A stretch of DNA of 64,000 bases from Symsagittifera roscoffensis (GCF_963678635.1 NC_087070.1:39854397-39918396), one strand, 5' to 3'; positions 44,530 through 58,300 are shown, counted from the first letter of the stretch. Numbers and translations are program-made. The notes: generated by a model not told the origin, from the letters alone.

Positions 44530-46220
44530 GTGTAGGGTCTGTTTCACTAAAATTATTATATTATTATCTACTATTATTATTATCAGTTACGATGAAAATA
44601 ATAGATTACAATAGATGAAAATGGGTTACAATGAATGAAAATGGTTTATAACAGATTATAATTTTTTAAAGCAGAATCCTGGATTTTCCAAAACTTTTTC
44701 GTTTGTACTTCAAAAACTGAACGTTACCTCGCAATTGTTAAATTGCAAATTACATTTCGCTACAGCAAAAATATTGTTCAGTTGTTTTCTACGGCAGTAC
44801 GACAGTGTTCTGCGGCTTCTTTTTGACTAATTTTCTACTCCCACCTACAACCAAGTCCAAATAAGTCCCTTATCAAAATTTGAAAAAGCTCGAAAAATCA
44901 ATTTAATGATAAAACAAAAAATAAAAAATCGCGACAAAATTATAATTCGAATTTTTTGAAAAAAAATTCTGAAAAATTATTACAGATTAAAAACAATTGC
45001 GGGTTCCTTTACCTATAACCAATTCTGTTGGCATCATTTTTGGACCAAAAAAATTGATTATAATTGATTAATATCCATGAAACCGCAGTGCGGGGTGCCC
45101 GTGGAAAAGAAATAAGTCTAGGTCCAAAATGATGCAAACTTAAGGCTGAAAATAGTATGAATTTTGTTTTAAGTTTTTCTATAAGGTGGCCGTTAAAAAC
45201 TTCAAAAAAAGTCAGTGATCTCAATAAACTGTAGCTTTTTATATAATTTTTCACGGTTCGTTTTTCGAAAAAAAAAAGATAATGTATTTTTTTGTTGACC
45301 TTTTTTCGTAAAACTAGCTCAATTGAAAAAAAACTAGGTTAACGGACAACTTTTGTAATCACTGAGAAATGTAATCTACATAAAACGAATTTTCATAATA
45401 AACGAGTATTTTGGAAAATCATTGTCAAACTGTCTAAAGTTTTTAGAAAAAAAGGATTATAAACCATTATGAATGGATTGTAGTCCATATTATTGTCTAG
45501 TCAATAAAAGCTATTTAAACGGATTATAATCAGTTTATAATCCGTTTAGCTTTTATTAGTTATAATGGATTCTAATTCTTTTGTTGCAAATATACCTAAA
45601 TTTTTTGCAGTATAAGCACAGTTCAGTTTATTTTCCACTTAACAGTTGCTATTGGCTTGATGCATGTAAGATCAGATAAAACTAGTGGATGCGAAGGGGA
45701 GGGGGTACAAATGTAGATGCGCGGCGAGCAGGGGGCAAATCTGAAAGCAAAGGGAGTGGGTGGTGATAAATGTGAGGGGAGGACAGTATGGGTATGGTTT
45801 GGGGGGACGGTTTGGGGATAACGAGGAGGTGGTATATATGGATGCGGTTAACCGGGGGCATGGAGGGGGGGGGGGGGGGTGCTTGGAATAAACGTGGGTG
45901 CGGTAAACTAGCGGTAAATGTGTAAATGTGCCTTATATTTCAAACTGAGTAGGCTTAGATTGCGAAAAGGCCGCAAGTAATCCAGCAATGTTGCAATGTT
46001 TTGCAAGAAACTATATGAAGATCATTATTCATCATAATCTATTATGATGGCTTTGATACTGATCATAATCCATTATAAGAGGTTTCGATGGATTGTGTTT
46101 TTACGGAAATGATCAATTATATTGACAATATAATCGGTTTCTTGGTCTAATTTTGCAACAATAGTGGGTAATTATGACAACCTTTTGACCGACATTTTTC
46201 AAATATAAGCGATAATTGTC
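44530..46220 (-). repeat. Large composite repeat, inverted relative to 8100-9150
   Basis: AATCGATT/GATTATAATC strings at 44590-44660, 45470-45560 and 46025-46140 flank a G-rich core (45690-45900, gggga / ggtttggggg). An internal end-like signature, ccatgaaaccgcagtgcggg, lies at 45075. Probably two elements of the family side by side or nested. Confidence 0.5.
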
Positions 46221-46869
46221 CCTGGAACTCCGGTGCCGGTAAAAGTTAAAATCCTAATCGAAAACACACTTCTCTTATATTTTCTTGCGCCATTTTAACT
46301 TTTGTAAGCGCAGATCGCGCTTTGTTTTGTTTATCAATTGCATTTGAACAAAAAAGAGAAAAAAACTCAAAACGCATAAAAAAATAAATTTGAAGGTGAT
46401 CAATTTTTCCTTTAAAAAATGAAAAACCTTAAAACTTCTTCAGTTCGTTCGATAGCACAGAACAAAATTTTATATCAAAATTCTAGCTGAAAATTGACCT
46501 CTATTCTTTAGCAAGTGAATAGATCCGACGCGTTCTTATGCCAGAAGCATAAAATTACTGGATGTTTTTACTAAAGGCTAAGCTAAGACTTTAACCAGTT
46601 CCCAATCACTCTCCTAGCATGCATTAAAGTCAATTGGCATGAAAAAGACATATAACCTCTAACAGAGGACTAACTGAAGATCTCCGACGTGTAGTGAAGG
46701 GTTCAGATTTTTGAGGGAGATTGAACCGTCTCCCATATTCTCGCACGGAACACGCCCTTAAATTTGTCTCTGATCCCCGATTTTTAATTTTTTTTCAATT
46801 TTGAAAAGTTTAGGTACCAAAAATGTTTTTATGAAGTTCTTGGTTTGCTCTTCATTTTAAATTCAAAGC
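46221..46869. other. Intergenic stretch downstream of the transglutaminase gene
   Basis: No gene or clear repeat seen. Confidence 0.5.
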
Positions 46870-46875
46870 TTTATT
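46870..46875 (-). promoter_or_regulatory. Poly(A) signal AATAAA of the transglutaminase gene
   Basis: tttatt on the + strand reads AATAAA on the coding strand, about 113 nt after the stop codon at 46988. Confidence 0.55.
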
Positions 46876-46889
46876 CTTGTTGCCTCGGC

Positions 46890-47100
46890 TTTTGACTAGA
46901 CTTTTGACTCGGCTCCTAACTCGGCTTTCGACTCGGCTCTTGACTTGGCTTTCGACTCGGCTCTTGACTCGGCTTTCGACTCGGCTCCTAACTCGGCTTT
47001 CGACTCGGCTCTTGACTTGGCTTTCGACTCGGCTCTTGACTCGGCTTTCGACTCGGCTCTTGACTCGGCTTTCGACTAGGCTCTTGACTCGGTTCTCGGC
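46890..47100 (-). repeat. 24-bp array encoding EPSRKPSQ, running past the stop codon
   Basis: GAGCCGAGTCGAAAGCCGAGTCAA units repeat about five times before the TAG at 46988-46990 and several more after it. A second TAG lies exactly 72 bp (three units) later at 46916-46918. Confidence 0.85.
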
Positions 47101-49368
47101 TCGGGTTTCGGCTACCCTCGTCATTTCCCCCGCCCCCTTCAACTTCGATTTCAATTTCTGTATTTCTTACTGGCAATTCTTCGCATATAAACGAACCCAC
47201 TATTCGTATTTCACCATCGGATCTAGGTGTGTACTGAAAGCGAATGTAACACGAGTCTTTCGGCGGCACTGGGTTTCTGAGCGGGAACTCTTTCTTACGT
47301 CTCATATAAGGTGCATCTACTTTGAAAACGCCTTTTGTCAACTCTATATCCAATTCGTTGTAATATTTAATTCTCAGATCCAACGTTTGACCTTTCTTAT
47401 ACGGCCCCTTCGAAACGACCTCTAATTCTGGCTCGTTAGCGTCTAATTCTACTGTAAACTTTTCAGCTGTCATGTCATTTTTCTTCTCAATGTGACAGAA
47501 AACTGTAAAAACAAGCGTGTTGTTGTCTTGCAAGTCCTTCAAAACTTGTTCTCGTTTTATTACACCCTGGTACGGACTATCTCTCGGTATGCTAATTTTT
47601 CGGCTATCATGCATAATTTCTCTCAAAATTTTCCCGTGATAAGTCACTAAATTGCAAGTCACAATTAAGTGCGCCTCGCAATTTTCGTCATGGTCGTCTA
47701 AAGATTTGATAAAAAATTGATATTTTAAGTCTTTGCTCATTCTAAACTCCTCGGGCAAATCACTTTTGATTTCAACTTGATCCTTGTTTTTTACTTCGTC
47801 GTAAATCGAGGGTCGCGTACCACAAGAAACGGCCATGAAAGTCTGTTTTCTTTCCTCAGCAGAACCCTCTTTGTACTTGTAGTTTCCAGTTACGTTGTCA
47901 CTTGCGTCGCCGGCCACATCTGTCATCACGGCTTTCCCAATCTTCTTCGGATGGTTGTACACTTTTTTCAATTTGTACTTAATTTCCATCTTTTTCTTAC
48001 ACCACATAGCACAGTCGGCGTTCACTTCGGCGAACAGGAATCCAGCATCGTAAGGCATGTAACACTTGCCTTCTTTTATTGCATTAACTGACGCAGGGCC
48101 ACATTGTTTCAGGCTGCCGCTGTCTTCTTGAGGCGTAGCATCGACCGCCTGCCAGCCTCCATACTTGTCTCCTAAATCTGGTCTTTTAAACCATGCTTCA
48201 TTCCAGACATGAAAGTTCCACATTTTCTCGTGCTCTTGGCGTTTTCTTTCGCCATCATCGTACTCATATTTGATGTCGGATACCAGGTTCCCGTTGTCGT
48301 CATGAAGGGATCCCTTGCATGTGACACTTCGCGATGGGATCCCTAGACACCTCAAAGCAGTCGTCAGACATCCGGCAAAAACCCAGCACTGCCCATATCT
48401 TACGGCTCTGTTTTTTTTGAAGTATAGCCGGAATATTTCAACAGATCCTGTCCAGTGAGAAGGCCTCTTCCCGCCCCCATATTGTTCCGGATCCCAACAT
48501 CCGTAAATCAATCCGTCATCATCGTTGCAGTTCACGATGGCACTTAAAGCACGAGAAACATTAACTGGACTAGCTTTGGCAGCCGGACTTAAACCTTTTG
48601 CTTTATTAAGCAAGTCCAAAACTGCATCTAAAATACCCGTTTCAAATTGCCCGTAAGTCCACCAATTGTATCGTTTCTCGCCTCTGTAAATTTTTCCACT
48701 TTCGTCTTTTATGTATTTTTGAATTCCATCTTTATCCTCCATATAACATGGGTCCTCCTCGCACCAAGGGTTGAACAAAATCACAACCCTAAATGGCGGC
48801 TCTTCATTCACGAATAATTTCCATTCACCCACAATGCAAGTCGCTGGTATTTTAACTCTTTTGCCCTCCGTGTCAAGTTTAAACCCGGCAACGTTTTCAT
48901 CTTTATCGTCTTTTTCCAAGCAAACTTCGGTGACAGCTTTGTTGGATTTCCTGTCGTTATCATCTTTCGCTCTCGCGTTCTTAACTTTCACAAAAGCGAC
49001 TCGATCTAGATCGACCAAAAAGTCAATGTAAAAACCACGACGAACAATAAGAAATTTCTCGTCAAACATATCTGTATGGTTTGCTTTCTTTACTTTTTCC
49101 ACGTCAATAATTTTGTCCGGAATCGATTTCATGCTTTCGCTTTCGTCTATTTCACTTGGCAACGAACTTGGAGCTCGCCACTCGTGTTCATTATTCGCAT
49201 TGATATCTGGAAGCGCATCTTCGCCGCCTAAATTTCGGCCTTGTTCCGGTCTGGCAAAACTCTCTCCTTCTCGCAAAGGTTGACTTCTTTTCTTGGAGCC
49301 TCTGGATGCTGCTGGTTCTGTACCGGCGTTCGAGCGATAGTTTGGATCTTCGTGTGGCATGTCATCAC
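46988..49368 (-). CDS. Scaffold-transglutaminase gene exon 2: transglutaminase domains
   Basis: Follows acceptor TTATCTAG. Counting from the first Met in this exon (49360), the catalytic Cys is 325 (RYGQCWVFAG), His is 384 (WNFHVWNEAW) and Asp is 407 (GWQAVDATPQ). Spacing of 59 and 23 residues equals factor XIII-A. The conserved Trp that stabilises the oxyanion lies in WTGSVEI. The N-terminal beta-sandwich (from about 85), core, and two C-terminal beta-barrels (to about 745) are all present. All key residues are intact, so an active enzyme is expected. The tail is an EPSRKPSQ array, ended by TAG at 46988. Confidence 0.96.
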
Positions 49369-52300
49369 CTAGATAAGCATCGTTATTTTTATAGGATCGG
49401 AGAGTTTGTTTATTGTGAGTTCAATCAAAAGCAGCAATAGCACAAAATTTCGTTTTCAGCTCGTAGATTTTTTCTTAAAGCTCTTTCTTTGTTGCATTGC
49501 ACTGTTTGTGCAATAAATCGGAAAATAAATGTATATGTACAAAATCAGCCATAAGTGTGCGAAAAAAATGAAAAATGTGACAAACTTTAAAAAAACAAAT
49601 TGAGTACATTTATAGTGATAAGCATAATCAAAATGGTACTTCATAAACACTTTTTTGATTGATGCGAGGTAAAGTTTAGATATATGATCTATTGCACTGT
49701 GCAATAATAGCCAACTGCGACATCGGTTGTTTCACAAATGTCGCCTGATTTTTCAAAATAAAATCAAAATATGACGATTCGAAAGTGTACTTCATTTAAC
49801 AATGTACTCACAAGTTGAAGAACTAGCAGAAAATTCGGCTTATTTCGTATATTTATTGCATCCTTTCAAATTGCTACCAGCGCCAGATCTATAAGCCAGG
49901 AGCAATTTCATATTTGAATTTTAGTGGTTAATTTAAGTTTTTTTACCCTTAAGAGAACCTCAAATGCGTGTCGATTGACGCCTCAAGAGCCAAAGTGTAA
50001 AAAAATAAATTTTTGAACACTTCACACAGTTTTGAACACTTCACACAGCATATTATTGAAATTTTTTAAATGATATCCTCAAAATTTGAAAAAAATGCCT
50101 TTCTAAATCCTATTTGTGATAATTATCATTGGAAAAAGGAAAAAACACTTTATTTTGTTTGTTTTAACCTTTGTATAAAAACAGAAAACACAGAAACTCA
50201 TCTCCTAGACGATCTCAAAATTATTATATGAAGGTCTAAAAACTGATGAGTTAGTTTCTCTACATTTTTTTATGTAAAGCTCATCATAAAATCCAGTAAA
50301 ATTGATTCATCGAAGTTAAATAATAAATTTTAAAATTTTCTGATTCTTTTATTGATTATTCTACAATAATACACTTTGGCTTTTGTCTTTGTCTTAACTC
50401 CGATCTTCGTTGTCATCGGTTAGCAAAAACAAGATTTAAACACATCCGACCGTATACAATAGTTAATACAGTCATGAAGTGTTCTTTTTAAAAACCTTTT
50501 TCTAATTTTTTCATTAATTTGATAATATTTAGTTTTCTACTGGTATAGTTTTTGTATTTATTTTTCCTTATTCGTAGAGTGTATGTTGTTTTTGATAATA
50601 AGAGTTCGAAACGTTCTGTTTTCGTAACCTGAAAAAATGTATTTTGATTAAAATCAAAACTTGGTAATACACTTTACCTGTGAGCAAAAAAATCGACTAG
50701 ATTAATGATTATATGTTAATTTTGTGATCACAAGATAGTTAATTTCTTTGTTTTTAGTTTAGTTATGCAGTTGACGTTTGAATGGAACTAAAATGTTCTA
50801 CTTTTACCTTCAGTTAATAAAAGCTTATTGCTCTTCATCCACATTGAAAAGCGCTGATTTTTGTCTGTCATTGATTTGCCTTAATCTATGTTCATGTCAA
50901 ACAATGTGAGTCTCTTGCAAAAATGGTTATTTTCTTGCTGGTTTATACAACAAGAAGATTTTTCACGAAAAACTTGAAAAATAAGGACCTATAACCGAGC
51001 TCTAGGCACCCCTTATTTTATTGAACGCATCTTAAAAAACTCTTTTTCAATCATTACAAACTGGTATCTGTTTTAAAGATGCACTTTCAGAGCGCCATGT
51101 AATGGATGTCGAAATCTACGTCGATATTTTTGCAAAAAAAGGAGCAGTCAACAGATCAAAAAATTGATATAAGAAATTTGATATAATCAGCCTAAAATGC
51201 ATAATTTGTCAATAGTAACCTTCAAAAGCAATTGTATCATAGTTTGTTCTGATTTTCAGCCTCATTTACTACAATGTATTACAAAAAAACATTCGTTTGC
51301 TGGCCTAACCCAAACGATGTATCCTTATAGAAAATTTAAGCATTTCCAATAATTGGTCAAAAATGAAACCATTTAAAAAAAAATCCAAAATTTTTGAAAT
51401 CCAAGCGTTTTGATCTCGTAAAATTATACTAAAGGATTATACCCAAGAATTTATGGGGATGGGCAGTCGAAACCACACCCACCGAGTGTAGATTTTAGTT
51501 GGTTTTTCTTTTTTTTCCTTGCAAAACAAGTAAAAAATAGGACCGCTTGTTGAAACGCTTTATTTCGTTCGTGAACCGAACGGAATTGGAATTTTTTTAG
51601 AAAGTTGACTCCGTTTTTTTTTTTAAAAAAAATGGTGAATTTTTTGCTCCTGAAATGTTTGCTTGGTGGAGTTTTGAGGCCTTTTGCGCTTTAATGATAA
51701 ATTTGCTTTATATATATATATCTATTTGTTTGCGATGTAATTTATCATACCTTCTGGTAAGTCCTGGTGGTGTTTAGCTTCCACAGGGCGAAAATGATCC
51801 GAATGGGTTCCTTGACCGGTTCCTCCGCTATTGCGGTTTCTTGAGACTGGTTCTGTAAATGCTGTGCTGGCTGCATTTCTAGCCGAAGGCTTCGGTTGGC
51901 TTCTTCTGCTGTCTCTGGGATTACCATTTGCAGCTGAGTTTGGTTTCGTACTGCCCGGTCGGTCAGGTGTAACCTGACTTGCCCTTGTTGGGTCGGGCTT
52001 CACATCTTGGTTGTTTCGGTACTCAGGATCATGCGTAGGCATGTCGTCTCCTTCGGGAAGCTCTTGATGATGCCGAGACTCCACGGGTTTGAAATGATCA
52101 GAGTGGGTTCCACGGGCAGATGCGTTGTTGTCATTTTCACGTGACACTGGTTCTGTGAAGGTTGTGCTAGCTCCACCTCGCGCTGAAGCTCCCGCACCGT
52201 CTTGATTGGTAGCTCCAAGATTCTCACCTTCATTGGGCTGAATAGTTCCATCCTCACCTCTTGAGGGTCTGCCAGCGTTGCCATGGTAGTTCGGATCTTC

Positions 52301-55300
52301 GGATGGCATGTCATCACCCTCTGGTAACTCTTGGTGATTTCGAGACTCTACCGGCCGGAAATGATCAGAATGAGTTCCTTGAGCTGATCCCCCACTATCA
52401 GGTGCCCGCGATACAGGCTCCGTGAAAGCAGTACTAGCTGCATTACGTGGAACTGGCTGAGCTGCACTTCCACGGTTTGTCTCGGGTTTTCCAGTGCCAA
52501 GACGATCGCCGGAAATTTGGCTCGCTCTGGTCGTATCCGGTTGCACATCAGCATTATTTCGATACTCGTTGTCTTCCGGAGGCATGTCATTTCCTTCTGG
52601 TAAACCCTCGTGATCTTCAGACTCCATTGGTCGAAAATTATCTGAATGTCTGCCACTAGCTGGGCCGCCTCCTTGATCTTGGTTCCTAGACACCGGTTCA
52701 GTAAATGTTGTGCTAGCACCAGTCCGCCGTCCCATAGCGTTGCCTTCTCTTTCTCCTGACTCGCTAAGATTATTGCTACTTTCCGCTTTGAAGGTATCAG
52801 AAGCAGCATTTGAGGGTCGGCCAGATCTTCCACCAGCCGTTGCGGCGGCGGGATCATCAGGCTCAGAATGCTTTATCGTCTCCACCTCGGTTCCTTCAGG
52901 AAGTGCACCTTGGTCCTCGCCTTCAACCGATTTGAAATGCTCGCTGTGTGCTCCCTGGCTTTCACTTGGTCCAGATTGCCGTTTGCTAGCTGATGCATTT
53001 CCTGTAGGTTCTGCTCCTGCATCTCTTACTGTATCATCAAAACTCTGGGCCTTCTCGGATATAGGGTCATCCGGCCCAGGTTCCCCAGTCGGTTCTGCAG
53101 GCTCAGTGGGGGGTTTGTTTTCACCTTCATAGCCAGGTCGTTTTTCTAAGCCAGATAAGTCTTCAGCTGATGCCATTGAGTCGTTTTTAGCCATAGTGCG
53201 CATTTCAGAATCTCCATAATACTCGCTATCATCTGGTTCAGACAGACTGTACTCCAAAATTCCATATTTGGGACCTGTAGATCCGGTTTTTTTGCTTCGC
53301 TTTGAAGTAGCTCCACTTTTGCGACGTCTAGACGATGTCACAGAACCACGGGGTTTTACCTCGGCTGTTCCCAGTGAATCTCTCTTTTCAGAGAGATTGT
53401 CATCATCATCGTTGTCATCGCCTTCAACCTCTTTTCCATCTTTTTCATTTTCCGCATTTGGTGCCATACGAGGTGACGGTTGGCTGACAACGGAAGTTCT
53501 TTGAGGGGTTGTCTGGTAATCCGAATGGCTACCTTGGGGTTCGGGTCCCTGTGATGGTCGTTGACTCGCGGGATCATCAGGATCTCCTGGTTGTGGAACT
53601 TGAGATGGTCGCTGACTTGGCGTTCCCTTCGAGGGATCATTCGGATCACCTGGTTCTTGAACTTGCGATGTTCGCTGACTTGGCGTTCCCTTCGAGGGAT
53701 CCTTAGGATCTCCTGGTTCTGGATCACCCGTTGATTTATCGGGAGGTGCTGTCTCTTGTTTGCTGGGACGAACAGATCCGTATCCTCCTTGTGTTGGAGG
53801 CGTGTCTCTGAAATGCTCTTGAGCAGGGTGCATTGACTCTTTTGCACTACTAGGAACAGTTCCAGATTTATTTGATAACGGTCCGTAATGGGTTGACCTA
53901 TTAGTCCCCTGACTATGAGGATCTGATTTAACCTGAGCTGTAGAGTCTTGACTAGGAACACCAAGTGATTTACTCGGATCAGACCCGCCTTTCGATTTTG
54001 ATGAGTGTTTCTTTGATTCAGTTACAGCAGAACTTCTTTCAAGTGCAGTACCTCCAGCGGCCGATCCATAGGGAGCTGTTCCATCTGCAGCAATGCCCTC
54101 AGCAGCCGACCCATATGGAGCTGTTCCATCTGCAGCAGTGCCCTCAGCTGCTGTTCTCTCTGCAGCCGACCCATAGGGAGCTGTTCCATCTGCAGCAGTG
54201 CCCTCAGCCGCTTTTCCCTCAGCGGCCGACCTATAGGGAGCTGATCCATCTGCAGCAGTTCTCTCAGCTGCTGTTCCCTCAGCTTCTGACCCATAGGGAG
54301 CTATGCCATCTGCAGCAGTGCCCTCAACTGCTGTTCCCTCAGCAGCCGACCCATAGGGAGCTGTTCCATCTGCAGCAGTGTCCTCAGCTGCTGTTCCCTC
54401 AGCAGCTGACCCATAGGGAGCTGTTCCATCTGCAGCAGTGCCCTCAGCTGCTGTTCCCTCGGCAGCCGACCCATAGGGAGCTGTTCCATCTGCAGCAGTG
54501 CCCTCAGCTGCTGTTCTCTCTGCAGCCGACCCAGAGGGAGCTGTTCCATCTGCAGGAGTGCCCTCAGCTGCTGTTCCCTCAGCATCCGACCCATAGGGAG
54601 CTGATACATCTGCAGCAGTTCCCTCATATGCTGTTCCCTCAGCTGCTGACCCATAGGGAGCTATGCCATTTGCAGCAGTGCCCTCAGCTGCTGTTTCCCC
54701 AGCAGCTGACCCATAGGGAGCTGTTCCATCTGCAGCAATGTCCTCAGCTGCTGTTCCCTCAGCAGCCGACCCATAGGGAGCTGTTCCATCTGCAGCAGTG
54801 CCCTCAGCTGCTGTTCCCTCAGCAACCGACCCATAGGGAGCTGTTCCATCTGCAGCAGTGCCCTCAGCTGCTGTTCCCTCAGCTGCTGACCCATAGGGAG
54901 TTGTTGCATCTGCACCAGTGCCCTCAGCTGCTGTTCCCTCAGCAGCCGACCCATAGGGAGCTGTTCCATCTGCAGCAGTGCCCTCAGCTGCTGTTCCCTC
55001 AGCTGCCGACCCATAGGGAGCTGTTCCATTTGCAGCAGTGCCCTCAGCTGCTGTTCCCTCAGCTGCCGACCCATAGGGAGCTGTTTCATCTGCAGCAGTG
55101 CCCTCAGCTGCTGTTCCCTCAGCTGCCGACCCATAGGGAGCTGTTCCATCTGCACCAGTGTCCTCAGCTGCTGTTCCCTCAGCAGCCGACCCATATGGAG
55201 CTGTTCCATCTGCAGCAGTGACCTCAGCTGCTGTTCCCTCAGCTCCCGACCCATAGGGAGCTGTTCCATCTGCAGCATTGCCCTCAGCTGCTGTTCCCTC

Positions 55301-58300
55301 AGCTGCCGACCCATAGAAAGCTGTTCCATCTGCAGCAGTGCCCTCAGCTGCCGACCCATAGGGGGCTGTTCCATTAGCAGCAGTGGCCTCAGCTGCCGAA
55401 CCATAAGGAGCTGTTCCATCTGCAGCAGTGCCTTCAGCTGCTGTTCTTTCAATTGCCGACTCATAGGGAGCTGATCCATCTGCAGCAGTGCCCTCAGCAG
55501 CTGTTCCCTCAGCTGCGGACCCATAGGGAGCTGTTTCATCTGCAGCAGTGCCTTCAGCTGCTGTTCCCTCAGCTGCCGATCCATAGGGAGCTGTTCCATC
55601 TGCAGCATTGCCCTCAGCTGCCGACCCATAAGGAGCTGTTCCATCTGCAGCAGTGCCCTCAGCTGCTTTTCCTTCAGCAGCCGACCCATAGGGAGCTGTT
55701 TCATCTGCAGCAGTGCCCACAGCTGCTGTTCCCTCAGCTGCCGACCCATAGGGAGCTGTTTCATCTGCAGCAGTGCCCTCAGCTGCCGACCCATAAGGAG
55801 CTGTTTCATCTGCAGCAGTGCCATCAGCTGCTGTTCCCTCGGCTGCCGACCCATAGGGAGCTGTTCCCTCTGCAGCAGTGCCCTCAGCTGCTGTTCCCCC
55901 AGCTGCCGACCCATAGGGAGCTGTTTCCTCTGCAGCAGTGCCCTGAGCTTCTGTTCCCTCAGCTGCCGACCCATAGGGAGCTGTTACATCTGCAGCAGTG
56001 CCCTCAGCTGCTGTTCCTTCAGCTGCCGACCCATAGGGAGCTGTTTCATCTGCAGCAGTGCCCTCAGCCGCTGTTCCCTCAGCAACCGATCCATAGGGAG
56101 CTGTTCCGTCTGCAGCAGTGCCCTCAGCCGCTGTTCCCTCAGCTGCCGACCCATAGGGAGCTGTTCCATCTGCAGCATTGCCCTCAGCTGCCGACCCATA
56201 AGGAGCTGTTCCATCTGCAGCAGTGCCCTCAGCTGCTTTTCCTTCAGCAGCCGACCCATAGGGAGCTGTTTCATCTGCAGCAGTGCCCACAGCTGCTGTT
56301 CCCTCAGCTGCCGACCCATAGGGAGCTGTTTCATCTGCAGCAGTGCCCTCAGCTGCCGACCCATAAGGAGCTGTTTCATCTGCAGCAGTGCCATCAGCTG
56401 CTGTTCCCTCGGCTGCCGACCCATAGGGAGCTGTTCCCTCTGCAGCAGTGCCCTCAGCTGCTGTTCCCCCAGCTGCCGACCCATAGGGAGCTGTTTCCTC
56501 TGCAGCTGTGCCCTGAGCTTCTGTTCCCTCAGCTGCCGACCCATAGGGAGCTGTTACATCTGCAGCAGTGCCCTCAGCTGCTGTTCCTTCAGCTGCCGAC
56601 CCATAGGGAGCTGTTTCATCTGCAGCAGTGCCCTCAGCCGCTGTTCCCTCAGCAACCGATCCATAGGGAGCTGTTCCGTCTGCAGCAGTGCCCTCAGCCG
56701 CTGTTCCCTCAGCTGCCGACCCATAGGGAGCTGTTCCATCTGCAGCAGTGCCCTCAGCTGCCGATCCATAAGGAGCTGTTCCATCTGCAGCAGTGCCCTC
56801 AGCTGCTGTTCCCTCAGCTGCTGACCCATAGAGAGCTGTTCCCTCTGCAGCAGTGCCCTCAGCCGCTGTTCTCTCAGCTGCCGACTCATAGGGAGCTGTT
56901 CCCTCTGCAGCAGTGCCCTCAGCTGCCGACCCATAAGGAGCTATTCCATCTGCAGCAGTGCCCTCAGCTGCTTTTCCCTCAGCTGCTGACCCATAGGGAG
57001 CTGTTTCATCCGCAGCAGTGTCCTCAGCTGCTGTTCCCTCAGCTGCCGATCCATAGGGAGCTGTTCCATCTGCAGCAGTGCCCTCAGCCGCTGTTCCCTC
57101 AGCAACCGATCCATAGGGAGCTGTTCCGTCTGCAGCAGTGCCCTCAGCCGCTGTTCCCTCAGCTGCCGACCCATAGGGAGCTGTTCCATCTGCAGCAGTG
57201 CCCTCAGCTGCCGATCCATAAGGAGCTGTTCCATCTGCAACAGTGCCCTCAGCTGCTGTTCCCTCAGCTGCTGACCCATAGAGAGCTGTTCCCTCTGCAG
57301 CAGTGCCCTCAGCCGCTGTTCTCTCAGCTGCCGACTCATAGGGAGCTGTTCCCTCTGCAGCAGTGCCCCCAGCCGCTGCTTCCTCAGCTGCCGACCCATA
57401 TGGAGCTGTTCCATCTGCAGCAGTGCCCTCAGCTGCTGTTCCCTCAGCAACTGACCCATTGAGAGCTGTTCCATCTGCAGCAGTGCCCTCAGCCGCTGTT
57501 CCCTCAGCTGCCGACCCATAGGGAGCTGTTCCATCTGCAGCAGTGCCCTCAGCCGCTGTTCCCTCAGCAACCGATCCATAGGGAGCTGTTCCATCTGCAG
57601 CAGTGCCCTCAGCCGCTGTCCCCTCAGCTGCCGACCCATAGGGAGCTGTTCCATCTGCAGCAGTGCCCTCAGCTGCTGTTCCCTCAGCAACCGACCCATA
57701 GGGAGCTGCTCCATCTGCAGCAGTGCCCTCAGCCGCTGTTCCCTCGGCTGCCGACCCATAGGGAGCTGTTCCATCTGCAACAGTGCCCTCAGCTGCTATT
57801 CCCTCTGCTGCCGACCCATAGGGAGCTGTTCCATCTGCAGCAGTTTCCTCAGCCTTCGACCCGTATCGATCAGCGCCACTGGCGCCTGTTTGTTGTTCTG
57901 CTTCTGACGCTTTTCGTGACTCATTGTGATTCGTTTCTGCGTTTGTGGCAGATGCGTAAGTTGAGCCAGCGTCGATTGTACTCAGTTTTTTGTTTCTAAT
58001 TTCATCTGGGTTTTGGTATGTGTACATGTATGTGTAGGCAGAGGAGTCTGTGTCGGCTGGTTTTTCAGGTTCGGTATGTGTTGTTTTGTAATAATCTTCG
58101 CGTTCTGTACCCGAAGACTGACTGTTATTCTTTGAAGGTGTTGATTTGCTCCCCTTGACTTCTGTGGGAATCTGGCTCCCCGATCCCTTGTATTGGGAGC
58201 CGTCTTGGGTTCTCGGGGTTTCAGTTTGAACCTGACTTCCTTTTTGGTACTCTTGAGATCCTCCTTCATTGCCCAATTGCTGACTAGCCACTTGAGACCC

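Noticed and set aside
46877-47425. Plus-strand open frame of 182 codons (RLLTRLSTRLLT repeats)
   Set aside because: Antisense of the EPSRKPSQ tail and the C-terminal barrel of the transglutaminase.
53965-57462. Long plus-strand open frames across the repeat array (418 and 669 codons)
   Set aside because: They are antisense shadows of the 60-bp minisatellite: a stop-free unit stays open in other frames when repeated. Their repetitive LFHLQQCPQLLFPQ composition matches nothing and the sense strand has the splice evidence.
54022-57780. Minus-strand alternative frames of the array (MGRQLREQQLRALLQMEQ type)
   Set aside because: Frame-shifted readings of the same repeat; they begin and end at random units and lack the flanking non-repeat coding sequence of the real frame.
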